Below, piece by piece: positions 29,039-37,529 of a stretch of DNA of 64,000 bases. Positions within the stretch are counted from its first letter, which is position 1. Every line of letters begins with the position of its first letter. The stretch comes from CAVVMA01 sp963830715 (GTDB taxonomy: Bacteria > Desulfobacterota > Binatia > Binatales > Binataceae), in contig CAWHNS010000024.1 of NCBI GenBank assembly GCA_963830715.1, positions 186,001-250,000 on the forward strand, given 5' to 3'. The notes under the pieces were generated by a model, which was not told the origin of the DNA, did no database searches, and saw only the letters and a list, made by a program, of their open reading frames with translations. Both the position numbers and the translations under genes were made by a program.

Positions 29039-29536
29039 TCAAGACGCAATCTCTTCGCGGTAAATCGCGGCCTGCCCCGGACCCTCGGCGACCGAGACTT
29101 CGATCGCGACCACCTCCTCCAATGCGGAGCGCGCCTTCAGCGCCTCGCGCAACTCGCTCAGAATGAAGCGCGCCAGTTCCTCGGCCGAACTATGGACGAT
29201 CGGCAGGACGCAAACGTCAGCCGCCGGCAGAACGAATTCATCCTCTTCGTATCGAATCCTGATCCGGCCGCCGTCTTCGCGCTCGATCCTCAGGCAATCG
29301 CTGTTGAGCGGCACGATGGTGCGCTCGTCGATCCGATCGACGATTTCCTTGGCGATCTTCTTGATCAGGCCGAAGTCGATAACGTAGCCGGTCTTCCTGA
29401 GCTTCCCCTCGACGCGCACCCCGACCTGGTAATTGTGTCCGTGCAATGGCTCGCGGAAGCCGGGATAGGCGATGAAGTGCGCCGCCGAGAACTTGAGATT
29501 TTCCTTGGCGACGTAGATCGAGAACGACGACTTCAC
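29039..29536 (-). CDS. queD: 6-pyruvoyl/6-carboxy-tetrahydropterin synthase family protein (QueD-like)
   Basis: About 165 residues from GTG 29536, whose last base pair overlaps the P450 stop (GTGA). The zinc ligands are the His of FSAAHFIAYPG and the two His of LHGHNYQVGV. IDFGLIKKIAKEIVDRID and HSSAEELARFILSEL complete the T-fold pattern. QueD makes 6-carboxy-5,6,7,8-tetrahydropterin from dihydroneopterin triphosphate in queuosine synthesis. The canonical Cys and Glu-rich catalytic positions were not all checked, and no queC or queE is nearby, so a related pterin role is possible. Confidence 0.85.
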   Translation of the reverse strand: MKSSFSIYVAKENLKFSAAHFIAYPGFREPLHGHNYQVGVRVEGKLRKTGYVIDFGLIKKIAKEIVDRIDERTIVPLNSDCLRIEREDGGRIRIRYEEDEFVLPAADVCVLPIVHSSAEELARFILSELREALKARSALEEVVAIEVSVAEGPGQAAIYREEIAS

Positions 29537-30756
29537 GCGGCGCTCCGAAACGAAATCGGGAGGCGGCCGGGCACTCTGAAGAGCGACGGGCCCCACTCCA
29601 CGGTTTCCGATTTTAGGCGCAGATCGCTGAACCGCCGGGCCAGCGTGCCGATCGCCGCCTGCGCCTCGAGTTCCGCAAGCCGGTAACCGAGGCAAAAGTG
29701 CGCTCCGCCGCCGAAAGCGACATGGTCGCTCGCGTCGCGCTCGATATCGAAGCGATCGGGATCGGGGAACGCTTCGGGATCGCGATTGGCTGAAGCCAGC
29801 ATCGCCCACACCATTGAATTCCTCGGAATAACCTTCCCGCTGAACTCCGCGTCCTCGTGGGTGACTCTCCCGGTGAGCACGATCGGCCCGTCGTAGCGAA
29901 GGCATTCCTGGACGGCCTTGGGCGCAAGCTCGGGATTGGCGCGAAGCTTCGCGAGCTCGGCGGGATTGCGGATCAAGGCGCGCATGCCGTTGCCGATGAG
30001 CCCGATGGTGGTTTCGAATCCGGCGATCAGAAGCCCTACCGATTGTGACATCAACTCGTCGAAAGACAGCTTGTCGGCTGCCTCTTCGGCGCGGATGAGT
30101 GTGCTCAGGAGATCGTCGCGCGGATCGGCCCGACGCCGGGCGATCAACTCCTCGAAGTAGGCATTCAGCGAATCAGCCGCGGCCCGCGCCAGCTCGACGA
30201 TTTCGCGCGGCAGGATCGGCGCCGCGAGGCCGAAGGTCGCCTGCGCGGTCCACTGCGTGAAGCGCTCCCGGTCTTCCACGCGCACGCCCAGCATCTCGCA
30301 AATGATCGTCGATGGAACGGGCAAGGCGAGGTCCTTGATCACGTCCATCTCGCCGCGCGCGGCCACGCTGTCCAGGCATTGATCGACCACGCGCTGGATT
30401 TCCTCGCGCCACGCGTTCAGCGCCCGCGGCGTGAAGGCGTGGCTCACCAGCCTGCGCAGCCGGGTGTGGTTCGGCGGATCCTGTTGCAGCATGAAGTTCG
30501 ATTGTCCGCTGATGGTCTCGTCAACGCCGAACATCCGGCCGTCGGTGGTCCTCACGCCGCATCGCACCCCCGTGAGCAGCTTCTGGACGTCGGCGTAACG
30601 GAGCAGCCTCCAGATGCCGACCGGTGCCAGGTTGACCGGCTCGGTCTCGCGCAGGCGCTTCAGGGCCGGATAGGGATCGTCACGAAAGCCGGGATCGACG
30701 GGATTGCAGCCCTGCCAGGGATCGTCAGCCAGATTCAAGTTCATCGTGGTTACCAT
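29533..30756 (-). CDS. Cytochrome P450
   Basis: 407 residues from ATG 30756, with a second ATG 30744 as an alternative start. The I-helix oxygen-binding motif is LLIAGFETT, the K-helix is ECLRYDGPI, and the heme thiolate loop is FGGGAHFCLGYRLAELE. Length and FGxGxHxCxG fit bacterial soluble class I P450 enzymes that use ferredoxin. No ferredoxin or reductase gene is in the neighbourhood. It lies between an SDR and queD in a catabolic-looking operon, and the substrate is unknown. Confidence 0.95.
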   Translation of the reverse strand: MVTTMNLNLADDPWQGCNPVDPGFRDDPYPALKRLRETEPVNLAPVGIWRLLRYADVQKLLTGVRCGVRTTDGRMFGVDETISGQSNFMLQQDPPNHTRLRRLVSHAFTPRALNAWREEIQRVVDQCLDSVAARGEMDVIKDLALPVPSTIICEMLGVRVEDRERFTQWTAQATFGLAAPILPREIVELARAAADSLNAYFEELIARRRADPRDDLLSTLIRAEEAADKLSFDELMSQSVGLLIAGFETTIGLIGNGMRALIRNPAELAKLRANPELAPKAVQECLRYDGPIVLTGRVTHEDAEFSGKVIPRNSMVWAMLASANRDPEAFPDPDRFDIERDASDHVAFGGGAHFCLGYRLAELEAQAAIGTLARRFSDLRLKSETVEWGPSLFRVPGRLPISFRSAA

Positions 30757-30790
30757 CCTACCGCGAGGCTGGGTTGGGTACAGCGTGCGG

Positions 30791-31557
30791 TCACCGAATC
30801 CGGTAGCCGCCGTCGAACGAACACCGCCGATCCGGTCACGAAATCAGAGGCCTGCGAAGCGAGAAAGACCGCCGCGCCGGCGCATTCATCCGGCCGTCCG
30901 AAGCGCCCTGCCGGCGTGCGCATGATTATCTCGCGATATAGCGACATCGACTTCACCGGCTCGGTCATCGCGGTTTCGATCCATCCGGGAACGATCGCAT
31001 TGACCTGGATATTGTTCGGCGCCAGCTCGATCGCCATCGACTTGGTGAGCTGCATCAGGCCGCCTTTGCGCCGCGCTGTACGAGGAAGCGAGCGGCGTTC
31101 CGAAGAAGGCGTACTCGCTCGCGATGTTGATAATCTTGCCGCGCTTGCGCGCGACCATCGATTGCGCGGCGAGCTTCGAGAGCAGGAAGCACGAGGTGAG
31201 ATTCGTCTCGAGCACGCGATCCCATTGCGAGGGTTCGAGTGCAAGCGCTGATGACAGGATCGCGATTCCGGCGTTGTTGACCAGGATATCGACCGGTCCC
31301 AGCTCGCGCTCGACGCGCTCCACGGCTGGTTTGAGCTGCGCGCGGTCGCTTACGTCGATTCGAAGCGCGGCCGCTCGGACGCCGAGCGCCTCGAGCTCAG
31401 CGGTCACAGCCCGATTCTTGTCGTCGTCGCGCGCGAAGACTGCTACCGCCGCGCCGGCCTCGGCGAGGCCGAGCGCAATTCCGCGCCCGATGCCGCCGTT
31501 GCCGCCGGTGACGATCGCCACCCTCCCGTCGAGGTCGAACATCTTGGGAGCAGCCAT
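30791..31557 (-). CDS. Short-chain dehydrogenase/reductase, two frameshifts
   Basis: Starts at ATG 31557. The NAD(P) motif is TGGNGGIGRG, with NNAG at the end of beta-4 and the catalytic Ser in NIASEYAFF. Then the frame breaks near 31072. After correcting one extra base the catalytic Tyr-Lys reads YSAAKGG. A second break near 30812 restores FVDGGYRIR and a stop at 30791. Total about 255 residues, the classical SDR length. It oxidises or reduces an alcohol or ketone. It is three bases from the amidase stop and 34 from the P450 start, so it is part of the same operon. Confidence 0.9.
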
Positions 31558-31560
31558 CGC

Positions 31561-32973
31561 TTACACCTTTGGCGCCGGCAGCGAGCCCCGCGCTCGTTCG
31601 TATGCGTCCGCGACCCTGATGATCGCCGCTTCGTCGAACGGACGTCCGATAATCTGCATCGAGAGCGGGAGCCCGGCGGGGGAAAGCCCGGTCGGAATCG
31701 CGAGCGCCGGTTGCCCGGTCGCGTCGAACGGAGAGGTAAACCGCAGGATCGCCTGGACCATGTCGAGGCGCCCGGCGGCGCCGGTAATCGCGGTCGCCTC
31801 ATCGATCCTCGGCGCCGCGATCGCGCTGGTCGGAGCGGCCAGGACGTCGTGCTTCTCCAGCGCGTTGAGCGCTTCGGCCAGGACTCGCGCCCGCGCCCTC
31901 TGGGCGCGAACGTAGCTTGTGGCCGTCACGCCCATTCCCATCTCGAGTAGCGATCGAACATCGTCGCCGTAATCGGCGGGCCGCGTGCGCATCCACTGCT
32001 CGTGATACTCCAGCGCCTCGGCGAATGTGATGATCGTCGTCACGAGAGCGGCGCTTGCGATCGAAGGTATCGAGACTTCCTCGACCGCCGCGCCAAGCGC
32101 CGCGAGTTGCTTCATCGCCGCGCCGAAGGATTGCGACACGTCGCTGGACAGGCCGCCGTTGAGTTCACGGATCACCCCGATTCTCACGCCTTTGATGTCG
32201 CCGCTGACGGACGCGGCGTAATCGGGCACCGGTTCACGACTCGAGGTCGAATCGAGAGCGTCGTGTCCTGCGATCGCGCCGAGCATGATCGCGGCGTCGC
32301 GCACCGTGCGCGTGATCGGGCCGACGTGGTCGAGCGTGCTGGCGAGCGGGATCACGCCGTAGCGGCTCACCCGGCTCCAGGTCGGTTTTAGCCCGACGCA
32401 TCCGCATAGTGCGGCTGGAATCCGAATTGAGCCGCCCGTATCGGTGCCGATCGTCGCGGGCGCCATCATCGCGACGATCGCGGCAGCCGAGCCGCCGCTC
32501 GAGCCGCCGGGGATCCGGTCGAGGTCGTAGGGATTGCGCACCGCGCCCCAATGCGGATTCGTCGAGGTGATTCCGTAGGCGAACTCGTGCAGGTTGAGCT
32601 TGCCGAGCAGTATCGCGCCGCCGCCGGCGAGCCGCTTCCACGCGGTCGCGTCGTCATCGGGAACGAAGCCGGCGAGAATCTTCGAGCCGCCGGTAGTCCG
32701 GATTCCCGTGGTATGGAGCAGATCCTTGATCGCCACCGGCACGCCATGAAACGGTCCGCGCCATCTGCCGGCGATGATTTCCGCTTCCGCCGCTTTCGCC
32801 GACGCGCGCGCGACATCCTCGGTGACTGTGATATACGCCCGGAGCGTGCCGTCGAGTTCGGCGATCCGGCCGAGGTAAGCCTCGGTCAGCTCGACGGGCG
32901 ATATCTCTTTGGCCCGCAGCTTCACCGCGAGTGATGAAACGTCAAGTGCGAGCAGATCTCCGGCTTGGGTCAT
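31561..32973 (-). CDS. Amidase-signature enzyme (AtzE/GatA-like)
   Basis: 470 residues from ATG 32973. The Ser-cisSer-Lys catalytic triad is visible: Lys in VAIKDLLHTTG, and the two Ser in GGSSGGSAAAIVAMM, followed by IGTDTGGSIRIPAALCG. It hydrolyses amides or ureas. A small AtzG-like gene overlaps its start by four bases, as in the AtzE/AtzG pair of the cyanurate pathway, so an AtzE-type hydrolase is more likely than a GatA for tRNA charging. No gatB or gatC is present. Confidence 0.92.
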   Translation of the reverse strand: MTQAGDLLALDVSSLAVKLRAKEISPVELTEAYLGRIAELDGTLRAYITVTEDVARASAKAAEAEIIAGRWRGPFHGVPVAIKDLLHTTGIRTTGGSKILAGFVPDDDATAWKRLAGGGAILLGKLNLHEFAYGITSTNPHWGAVRNPYDLDRIPGGSSGGSAAAIVAMMAPATIGTDTGGSIRIPAALCGCVGLKPTWSRVSRYGVIPLASTLDHVGPITRTVRDAAIMLGAIAGHDALDSTSSREPVPDYAASVSGDIKGVRIGVIRELNGGLSSDVSQSFGAAMKQLAALGAAVEEVSIPSIASAALVTTIITFAEALEYHEQWMRTRPADYGDDVRSLLEMGMGVTATSYVRAQRARARVLAEALNALEKHDVLAAPTSAIAAPRIDEATAITGAAGRLDMVQAILRFTSPFDATGQPALAIPTGLSPAGLPLSMQIIGRPFDEAAIIRVADAYERARGSLPAPKV

Positions 32974-33191
32974 GGCTTGCCGCGTCCAGTCCTGACGGCC
33001 TCCGCTTCGAGGATCGGATAGCCGAAAGGAGGCTCGATCGAGGCCAGGTTCAAGATCGTGCTCAGGTGATGCGAGCCGGTCAGCAGCGCTCCGGCACCAT
33101 GGGCGAGAGCGTTCGCGCGATCGTCGGGCAACTCGTAGTCGTAAATCTCCCGGGCGATCAGTTTCATGGTCTCAGCCCTCAGGATTCCCAT
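32970..33191 (-). CDS. Small AtzG-like partner of the amidase
   Basis: 73 residues from ATG 33191, with GGAGG eight bases upstream. Two helices are predicted: YELPDDRANALAHGAGALL and LSTILNLASIEPPFGYPILE, the second rich in hydrophobic residues. Size, position directly before the amidase, and overlap by ATGA match the AtzG type of small protein that stabilises AtzE. Sequence similarity to AtzG could not be tested, so the call is by context. Confidence 0.6.
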   Translation of the reverse strand: MGILRAETMKLIAREIYDYELPDDRANALAHGAGALLTGSHHLSTILNLASIEPPFGYPILEAEAVRTGRGKP

Positions 33192-33220
33192 CGCAATTCC
33201 TCCATGACTTCATGATGCGG

Positions 33221-34186
33221 CTATGCCCCGGTGAAGGCGCGCAAGCTGTTGCGGACGGATGAAGCGTAATCCTCATCGACCGGATTGGGAACGATTATCG
33301 GCAATTCGGCGCCCGCGGCGCGATACTCCGCGAGCCGCTCGATACATCGCGAGGCCGGGCCGACCAGCGCTATTGCGTCGAGCATCGGCTCGCTGAGCGC
33401 CGCGCTCATCCCGGCCGCGTCGCGCCGAGCGGCGGCCTCGGCCGCGCGCCTGGCTTCGGCCTCGAAGCCGCTCTTCGACAGCAGCCGGTTGTAGAATGGC
33501 AGTGCCGCGTAGAACGCCAGGCCGCGTCTTGCGGCCTCGACAGCCTTGGCGCGATCTTCGTGAAGGAAGACCGGCAGGCCCATCGTTATCGCGACGTCAG
33601 CGGGCTTGCGTCCACGACGCGCGGCTTCCTGACGCGCCACGTCGATCGATTTGCGCATCCGATCCGGCGAGCAGAGATAGAGCATCAGCCCGTCCGCGAT
33701 TTCGCCGCCCAGCCGCGCAGTCTCGATCGCGAGCGCCGCGAAATAGATCGGTACCGGCTTGACCGGCTTGCGCAAGCGCAGCCCCAGGGCAGACATCGAC
33801 TCGCCGGCGAGCGCCTTGCGCACCGTCGTCGTGTACCGGCGCAGGTTGTCCCGCGCATTGCCCATTTCAATTCCCATCGCCTCGAGCGCGGGGCGATGGC
33901 TCACGCCGAGTCCCAGGATGAAGCGGCCGCCGCAGGCGTCTTGCACCATCGCCGCACCCGCCGCGCAGAGCGTGGGTTGGCGCAGGTAGAGATTGGCGAT
34001 CCACGTCGCGATCGTGACGCGCCGGGTGGCGCCCGCGATCGCATGGCAGCACATCAGCGCGTCGTTGGTCGCCTCGGGCACAAAGACGCCGCTGAACCCG
34101 GCGTCCTCGGCTTCGCGCGCCAGCCGCACAAAATCGCCTTCGGGAATTCCGGAAAACGGGGAAAGCGTGATGCCGCACGATGACAT
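33221..34186 (-). CDS. Luciferase-like (LLM, F420/FMN type) oxidoreductase
   Basis: 321 residues from ATG 34186. TIM-barrel start: CGITLSPFSGIPEGDFVRLA, followed by VPEATNDAL and the RFILGLGVSHRPALEAMGIE segment near residue 95, with DNLRRYTTTVRKAL next. This is the pattern of F420-dependent LLM proteins, common in actinobacteria and also found in Binatota-type genomes. The cofactor is inferred from the family, because no F420 genes are in the window. It is the first gene of the catabolic operon on this strand. Confidence 0.85.
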   Translation of the reverse strand: MSSCGITLSPFSGIPEGDFVRLAREAEDAGFSGVFVPEATNDALMCCHAIAGATRRVTIATWIANLYLRQPTLCAAGAAMVQDACGGRFILGLGVSHRPALEAMGIEMGNARDNLRRYTTTVRKALAGESMSALGLRLRKPVKPVPIYFAALAIETARLGGEIADGLMLYLCSPDRMRKSIDVARQEAARRGRKPADVAITMGLPVFLHEDRAKAVEAARRGLAFYAALPFYNRLLSKSGFEAEARRAAEAAARRDAAGMSAALSEPMLDAIALVGPASRCIERLAEYRAAGAELPIIVPNPVDEDYASSVRNSLRAFTGA

Positions 34187-34247
34187 AATCGGGCCGTCCT
34201 TTCGCGCCGTGAGATAGCCGCATCCTATCGCAGTCGCGGCGCTGGCG

Positions 34248-34871
34248 TCAGGAATTGGTCAGGGGATTCTTGCCGCGCGCGCCGGTAGATTGCTCGATTA
34301 GCCACTCCGATTCCGGCAGGCGGCGGTAGACACCCCGCTCCCGATGGAGCATCCGGTAGCCGATCATTTCCCGGCGCAGCGTTGCGCAATCGCTGTGATA
34401 ACGCTTTATGATCCGGTTCACTTCGGCCTCGGAATATCTTGCGCCGGGCTCGAAGCGGCTGGCCAGCCATCGCAGGATCACTGAACGCCTCTTGCGGCTG
34501 ACCGGGATTCCGGTAAGCCGCTCACCCTCCAGAAAATTATCCAGCACTCTCTCGTCCCAGTTCCGCCGGTCCGGGCGATCGCCTAGCCTCGCGAGCTTGC
34601 GCGCGCTGAAGAGGGTCCGGTTGAGCGCCCGCAGCGCATCATCATTGAGCCGATACCAGTGCGTGTTTCCGTCGGGGCGCAGGCGGACGATGCCGAGCTC
34701 CTTCAGAATCGCCAGATGATGAGACACCGTGGGCTCCTTGAGCTTCAGCAGCGCGGCCAGATCGCGAACGCTCCGTTCGCCCGCGGCCAGCAGCCCGACG
34801 ATCCTGAGCCGGCTCTCGTCGGCCAGCGCCTTCAGAAACGGCAACGCCTCTGCAATCTGTTCCTGTTCCAT
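34248..34871 (-). CDS. ArsR-family regulator with DUF2087 domain
   Basis: 207 residues from ATG 34871, with AGGAGG upstream. Residues 5-90 are an ArsR winged helix: LADESRLRIVGLLAAGERSV, LLKLKEPTVSHHLAILKELG and GNTHWYRL. Residues 120-200 are DUF2087 (KRRSVILRWLASRFEPG, EVNRIIKRYHSDCATLRREM, RGVYRRLPES). No metal-binding Cys are seen, so a metal sensor is unlikely. It lies 61 bases from the LLM gene, on the same strand, and probably controls that operon. The AT-rich palindrome at 34897 is just upstream of its own start. Confidence 0.88.
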   Translation of the reverse strand: MEQEQIAEALPFLKALADESRLRIVGLLAAGERSVRDLAALLKLKEPTVSHHLAILKELGIVRLRPDGNTHWYRLNDDALRALNRTLFSARKLARLGDRPDRRNWDERVLDNFLEGERLTGIPVSRKRRSVILRWLASRFEPGARYSEAEVNRIIKRYHSDCATLRREMIGYRMLHRERGVYRRLPESEWLIEQSTGARGKNPLTNS

Positions 34872-34896
34872 CGATTCCGCCTCCTGAAGTTATTTT

Positions 34897-34906
34897 GACA
34901 TATGTC
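34897..34906. promoter_or_regulatory. AT-rich palindrome, candidate ArsR operator
   Basis: The perfect 10-base palindrome GACATATGTC lies 26 bases upstream of the ArsR start. The sequence around it (TTGACATATGTC, then TAATTAGG) is much more AT-rich than its surroundings. It is a good place for autoregulation by the ArsR-DUF2087 protein. On the plus strand the same bases give a TTGACA-like hexamer, so a promoter here is possible too. Confidence 0.45.
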
Positions 34907-34946
34907 TAATTAGGACGCTATCGAAATAGCGGTACTGGTTCGCTCC

Positions 34947-35037
34947 TGAGGGGGTCCGTGCGACCCTCCTGGTCAGTGGAAAATCCGCTTTGCGATGTCC
35001 ATTCCGATTCTTGTAATCTTCATTGCGGACCCCCTCA
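34947..35037 (-). mobile_element. Miniature IS110-type element remnant (about 91 bp)
   Basis: Perfect 12-base inverted repeats TGAGGGGGTCCG (34947-34958) and its complement (35026-35037) flank 67 bases. On the minus strand, two bases after the repeat, a frame opens at ATG 35023: MKITRIGMDIAKRIFH, stop at 34973. This is the N-terminus of an IS110-family transposase, including the first catalytic Asp (GMDIAK). The rest of the transposase (usually over 300 residues) is gone. The inverted repeat itself contains GAGGGGG, which could serve as the ribosome site. It looks like an internally deleted, non-autonomous copy. Confidence 0.65.
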
Positions 35038-35091
35038 TTGAGCGAGCTTTTTTCACCAGATGAGCACCAACGTATCTGAGCGCGGGCTGCG

Positions 35092-36027
35092 ATGACTGAT
35101 GCGGCGGCAATTTCCGGACGCGGCCGGGCACCGGGGCGGCTCGCGATCTGGACTCGCGCGGTTCGAGCGCCGTCACTCAGCGCGTCGGCGATTCCGGTGA
35201 TGCTCGGGGGCGCTATTGCGTGGCGTGCCGGATTTTTCTCCGTCGCCAGGTTCATCGTCGCGCTCGCTGGAGCGCTGGCTATCCAGGCGGGCACCAACCT
35301 GATCAATGACTATTACGACTACCTCAAGGGCGCGGACTCGCCGGATTCGCTCGGCCCGAGCCTGGTGATCCAGGAAGGGCTTCTGACCCCGGCCGAGGTC
35401 CGACGCGGAGGAGTGATCGCCTTCGCGATCGGCTCGCTGCTCGGCCTCTGGCTGGTCTATCTCTGCGGATGGCCAATCCTGGCGATAGGGGTGTTGAGCG
35501 TCGCGGCCGGTTATTTCTACACGGCCGCGCCGGTCTCGCTGGCGTACATCGCGCTTGGCGAGCTCACGGTCTTCATCTTCATGGGACCGGCGATCGTGAT
35601 GGGCGCGTACTACGTGATGGCGCTCAGCTTCTCGCCGGTCGCGCTTTGGGCGTCGATTCCGGTCGGCTTCCTGGTCGCGGGTATCTTGCACGCCAACAAC
35701 GTCCGCGACATCGAGAGCGACCGGGAGCATCGCAAGCGCACGCTCGCGACGGTGCTTGGCCGCCCGGGCGCCAACTACGAGCTCCTTGCGCTGGACGCGG
35801 CGGCCTACGCGGCGACGATAATGGGCGTCGCGCTCCGCGTGCTTCCCTGGACGGCGCTTATCGTGCTCGCGACCGTGCCGCGCGCGCTGGACGAGATCGG
35901 AATCGTGTTTCGAGAGACCGAATCGAAGCGGCTCAATCGGGCGCTGTTCCGCGCCGTGCAGTTGCACATGGAATTCGGTCTCCTGATGATCCTGGCCTTC
36001 ACGATCGCCCGAGTAATCGGACAATAG
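35092..36027 (+). CDS. menA: UbiA-family prenyltransferase, 1,4-dihydroxy-2-naphthoate type
   Basis: 311 residues from ATG 35092, with eight or so hydrophobic segments. The two Asp motifs are NLINDYYDYLKGAD and NNVRDIESDREHRKRTL. These spacings are those of MenA, not UbiA itself. It joins a polyprenyl chain to dihydroxynaphthoate in menaquinone synthesis, in the inner membrane. No other men genes are nearby. The next gene follows after five bases and encodes an unknown membrane protein. Confidence 0.85.
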   Translation: MTDAAAISGRGRAPGRLAIWTRAVRAPSLSASAIPVMLGGAIAWRAGFFSVARFIVALAGALAIQAGTNLINDYYDYLKGADSPDSLGPSLVIQEGLLTPAEVRRGGVIAFAIGSLLGLWLVYLCGWPILAIGVLSVAAGYFYTAAPVSLAYIALGELTVFIFMGPAIVMGAYYVMALSFSPVALWASIPVGFLVAGILHANNVRDIESDREHRKRTLATVLGRPGANYELLALDAAAYAATIMGVALRVLPWTALIVLATVPRALDEIGIVFRETESKRLNRALFRAVQLHMEFGLLMILAFTIARVIGQ

Positions 36028-36032
36028 GCGCG

Positions 36033-36746
36033 ATGACTGCCGAGGTTCCATCGGTCGAAGAACTTCGCGCTCGTATCGCGGAAATCGAACGCGATATCGA
36101 CGCCGGCGCCTACCATCCGGGGCCGTGGGCTCGGCTCGTGCGCGCGGTGCGAAGCGATCCCGACGATGTGCGGGCGAGCCTCGCCGGTGACATTACGAGA
36201 GTCAGCCGGAAGCTTCATATGCGTTCGGGCAGACGAACGATCGCCGTGGGCGTCGGGATCGCGATCGAGATCGCCGCGATCGCCACAGGCGCCGCGCTAA
36301 TCGCGCTCGCGCTCGCGGTGGGATCGAACCTGGTTGCGATTCTGGCGATGGCTGTCTGGGTGACGGCCTTTCAACCGCCGGTGAAGGTGGCGGCCGGGAC
36401 CGCGCTTGGGGTTGGTTACGACTACGTTTTCCTTCAGGGCGTCGAACCGCGGTTCAAGATGAGCTTCGGCAGTTATCTCGCCGCGCCGCGATGGAAGCGA
36501 GTCGTGCTGCACCTCTCCGGCACGGTTGGATCCCCGCTCGCCGCGATAATCGCGGCGCGAATTACCGGCGCGGAGCTTCCGATCGCCACCGTGGTCTCGC
36601 AGGGGGTCTTCTGGCTCATCGTGGCGATCAACGTGATGCCGATGATCGCCTCACTGTTCGGCGTCCAGCGGATGGGACCGATCAAGCTCGGCGAGAGCAG
36701 CGGCGGCGCCGCCGGAATCGAACTGCGAGAAGCGCTCGGTCTCTAG
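36033..36746 (+). CDS. Membrane protein of unknown function
   Basis: 237 residues from ATG 36033. The first 70 residues are soluble and charged (SVEELRARIAEIERDIDAG, GPWARLVRAVRSDPDD), followed by about five hydrophobic spans (TIAVGVGIAIEIAAIATGAA, VILAMAVWVTAFQPPVKVAA and others). VGYDYVFLQGVEPRFKMSFG between spans looks like a conserved loop. Coupling with menA (five-base gap) suggests a shared transcript. I do not recognise the family. Confidence 0.65.
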   Translation: MTAEVPSVEELRARIAEIERDIDAGAYHPGPWARLVRAVRSDPDDVRASLAGDITRVSRKLHMRSGRRTIAVGVGIAIEIAAIATGAALIALALAVGSNLVAILAMAVWVTAFQPPVKVAAGTALGVGYDYVFLQGVEPRFKMSFGSYLAAPRWKRVVLHLSGTVGSPLAAIIAARITGAELPIATVVSQGVFWLIVAINVMPMIASLFGVQRMGPIKLGESSGGAAGIELREALGL

Positions 36747-36758
36747 CTCGCAGACAAA

Positions 36759-37529
36759 TCAGCTGAGAAGTGGCGGCGCGTTCGCGAACTCGGCGCGGAG
36801 CGCCTGGTAGCTTGCGATGTCATCGACTGTCCTGAAATAGCCGCGATGCACGTAGCCGGCGATGCGCATCCCGTTGGCGACAATCGGCCCGATTACGTCA
36901 GCCATCAGGCTGAACGGCGGATTATGCGGCGTCATAGACAGAACCGCCGGCTCGCAGACGCAGACTCCGCAGTACATGAACGAGCTGAGCGACTCGGCGA
37001 TATCGGCGCCGAGTTCCGCCGGATAGTCGTCGAAGCGGCGCCCGGGTTGCCGCGACAGCAGGCGAATCCGGCGAATCATGCCATCGCGATCGACTTCGAG
37101 CCGGCTGTAGTATTCGAGGTTCGGTGGCCGGTGGAGTGCTACCGTCGCGAGCGCGCCGCGATCGCGATGGAACGCGACCATCCGGGCGAGATCGAGATCG
37201 AGAATCGTGTCGGCGTTGGCGATCGCGAATGTCTCGCCGCCGAAGAACCCACGCAACGCCAACAGCGGCCCGCCGGTGCCCATCAGTGCGGGCTCCGGAG
37301 AGTAGTCGATCGTCAGCCCCAGTTCCTCGCCGCGCCCGAGCTCCGCTTCTATCCTGCCCGCCAGATGATGGACGTTGATCGCAACCTGCGTGATGCCGCC
37401 GCGCTTGAGCATCAGCAGCGGATAATGGATCAGCGGACGCCCGCCCACTTCGAGCAATGGCTTCGGCACCGTCTCGGTCAGGGGTCGCAGCCGCTCGCCC
37501 TTGCCCGCCGCGAGTACCAGCGCTTTCAT
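36759..37529 (-). CDS. Sugar-1-phosphate nucleotidyltransferase (MurU-like)
   Basis: 256 residues from ATG 37529 (MKALVLAAGKGERLRPLTET). The GxGxRxxPxT nucleotide motif, the PKPLLEVGGRPLIHYPL step and IANADTILDLDLARM (metal Asp) are all present. The size and start fit MurU, the MurNAc-alpha-1-phosphate uridylyltransferase of peptidoglycan recycling. The AmgK-like kinase gene directly upstream, overlapping by four bases, supports this. GlmU-type or RfbA-type nucleotidyltransferases are larger or different. Symbol withheld because the call leans on context. Confidence 0.8.
   Translation of the reverse strand: MKALVLAAGKGERLRPLTETVPKPLLEVGGRPLIHYPLLMLKRGGITQVAINVHHLAGRIEAELGRGEELGLTIDYSPEPALMGTGGPLLALRGFFGGETFAIANADTILDLDLARMVAFHRDRGALATVALHRPPNLEYYSRLEVDRDGMIRRIRLLSRQPGRRFDDYPAELGADIAESLSSFMYCGVCVCEPAVLSMTPHNPPFSLMADVIGPIVANGMRIAGYVHRGYFRTVDDIASYQALRAEFANAPPLLS

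Noticed and set aside
29533..29536. queD and P450 as a fusion
   Set aside because: A clean TGA overlaps the GTG of queD, so they are two genes.
32970..33191. GatC-like subunit for a tRNA amidotransferase
   Set aside because: There is no gatB nearby, and the size and position match an AtzG-type partner better. The amidase lacks context for tRNA charging.
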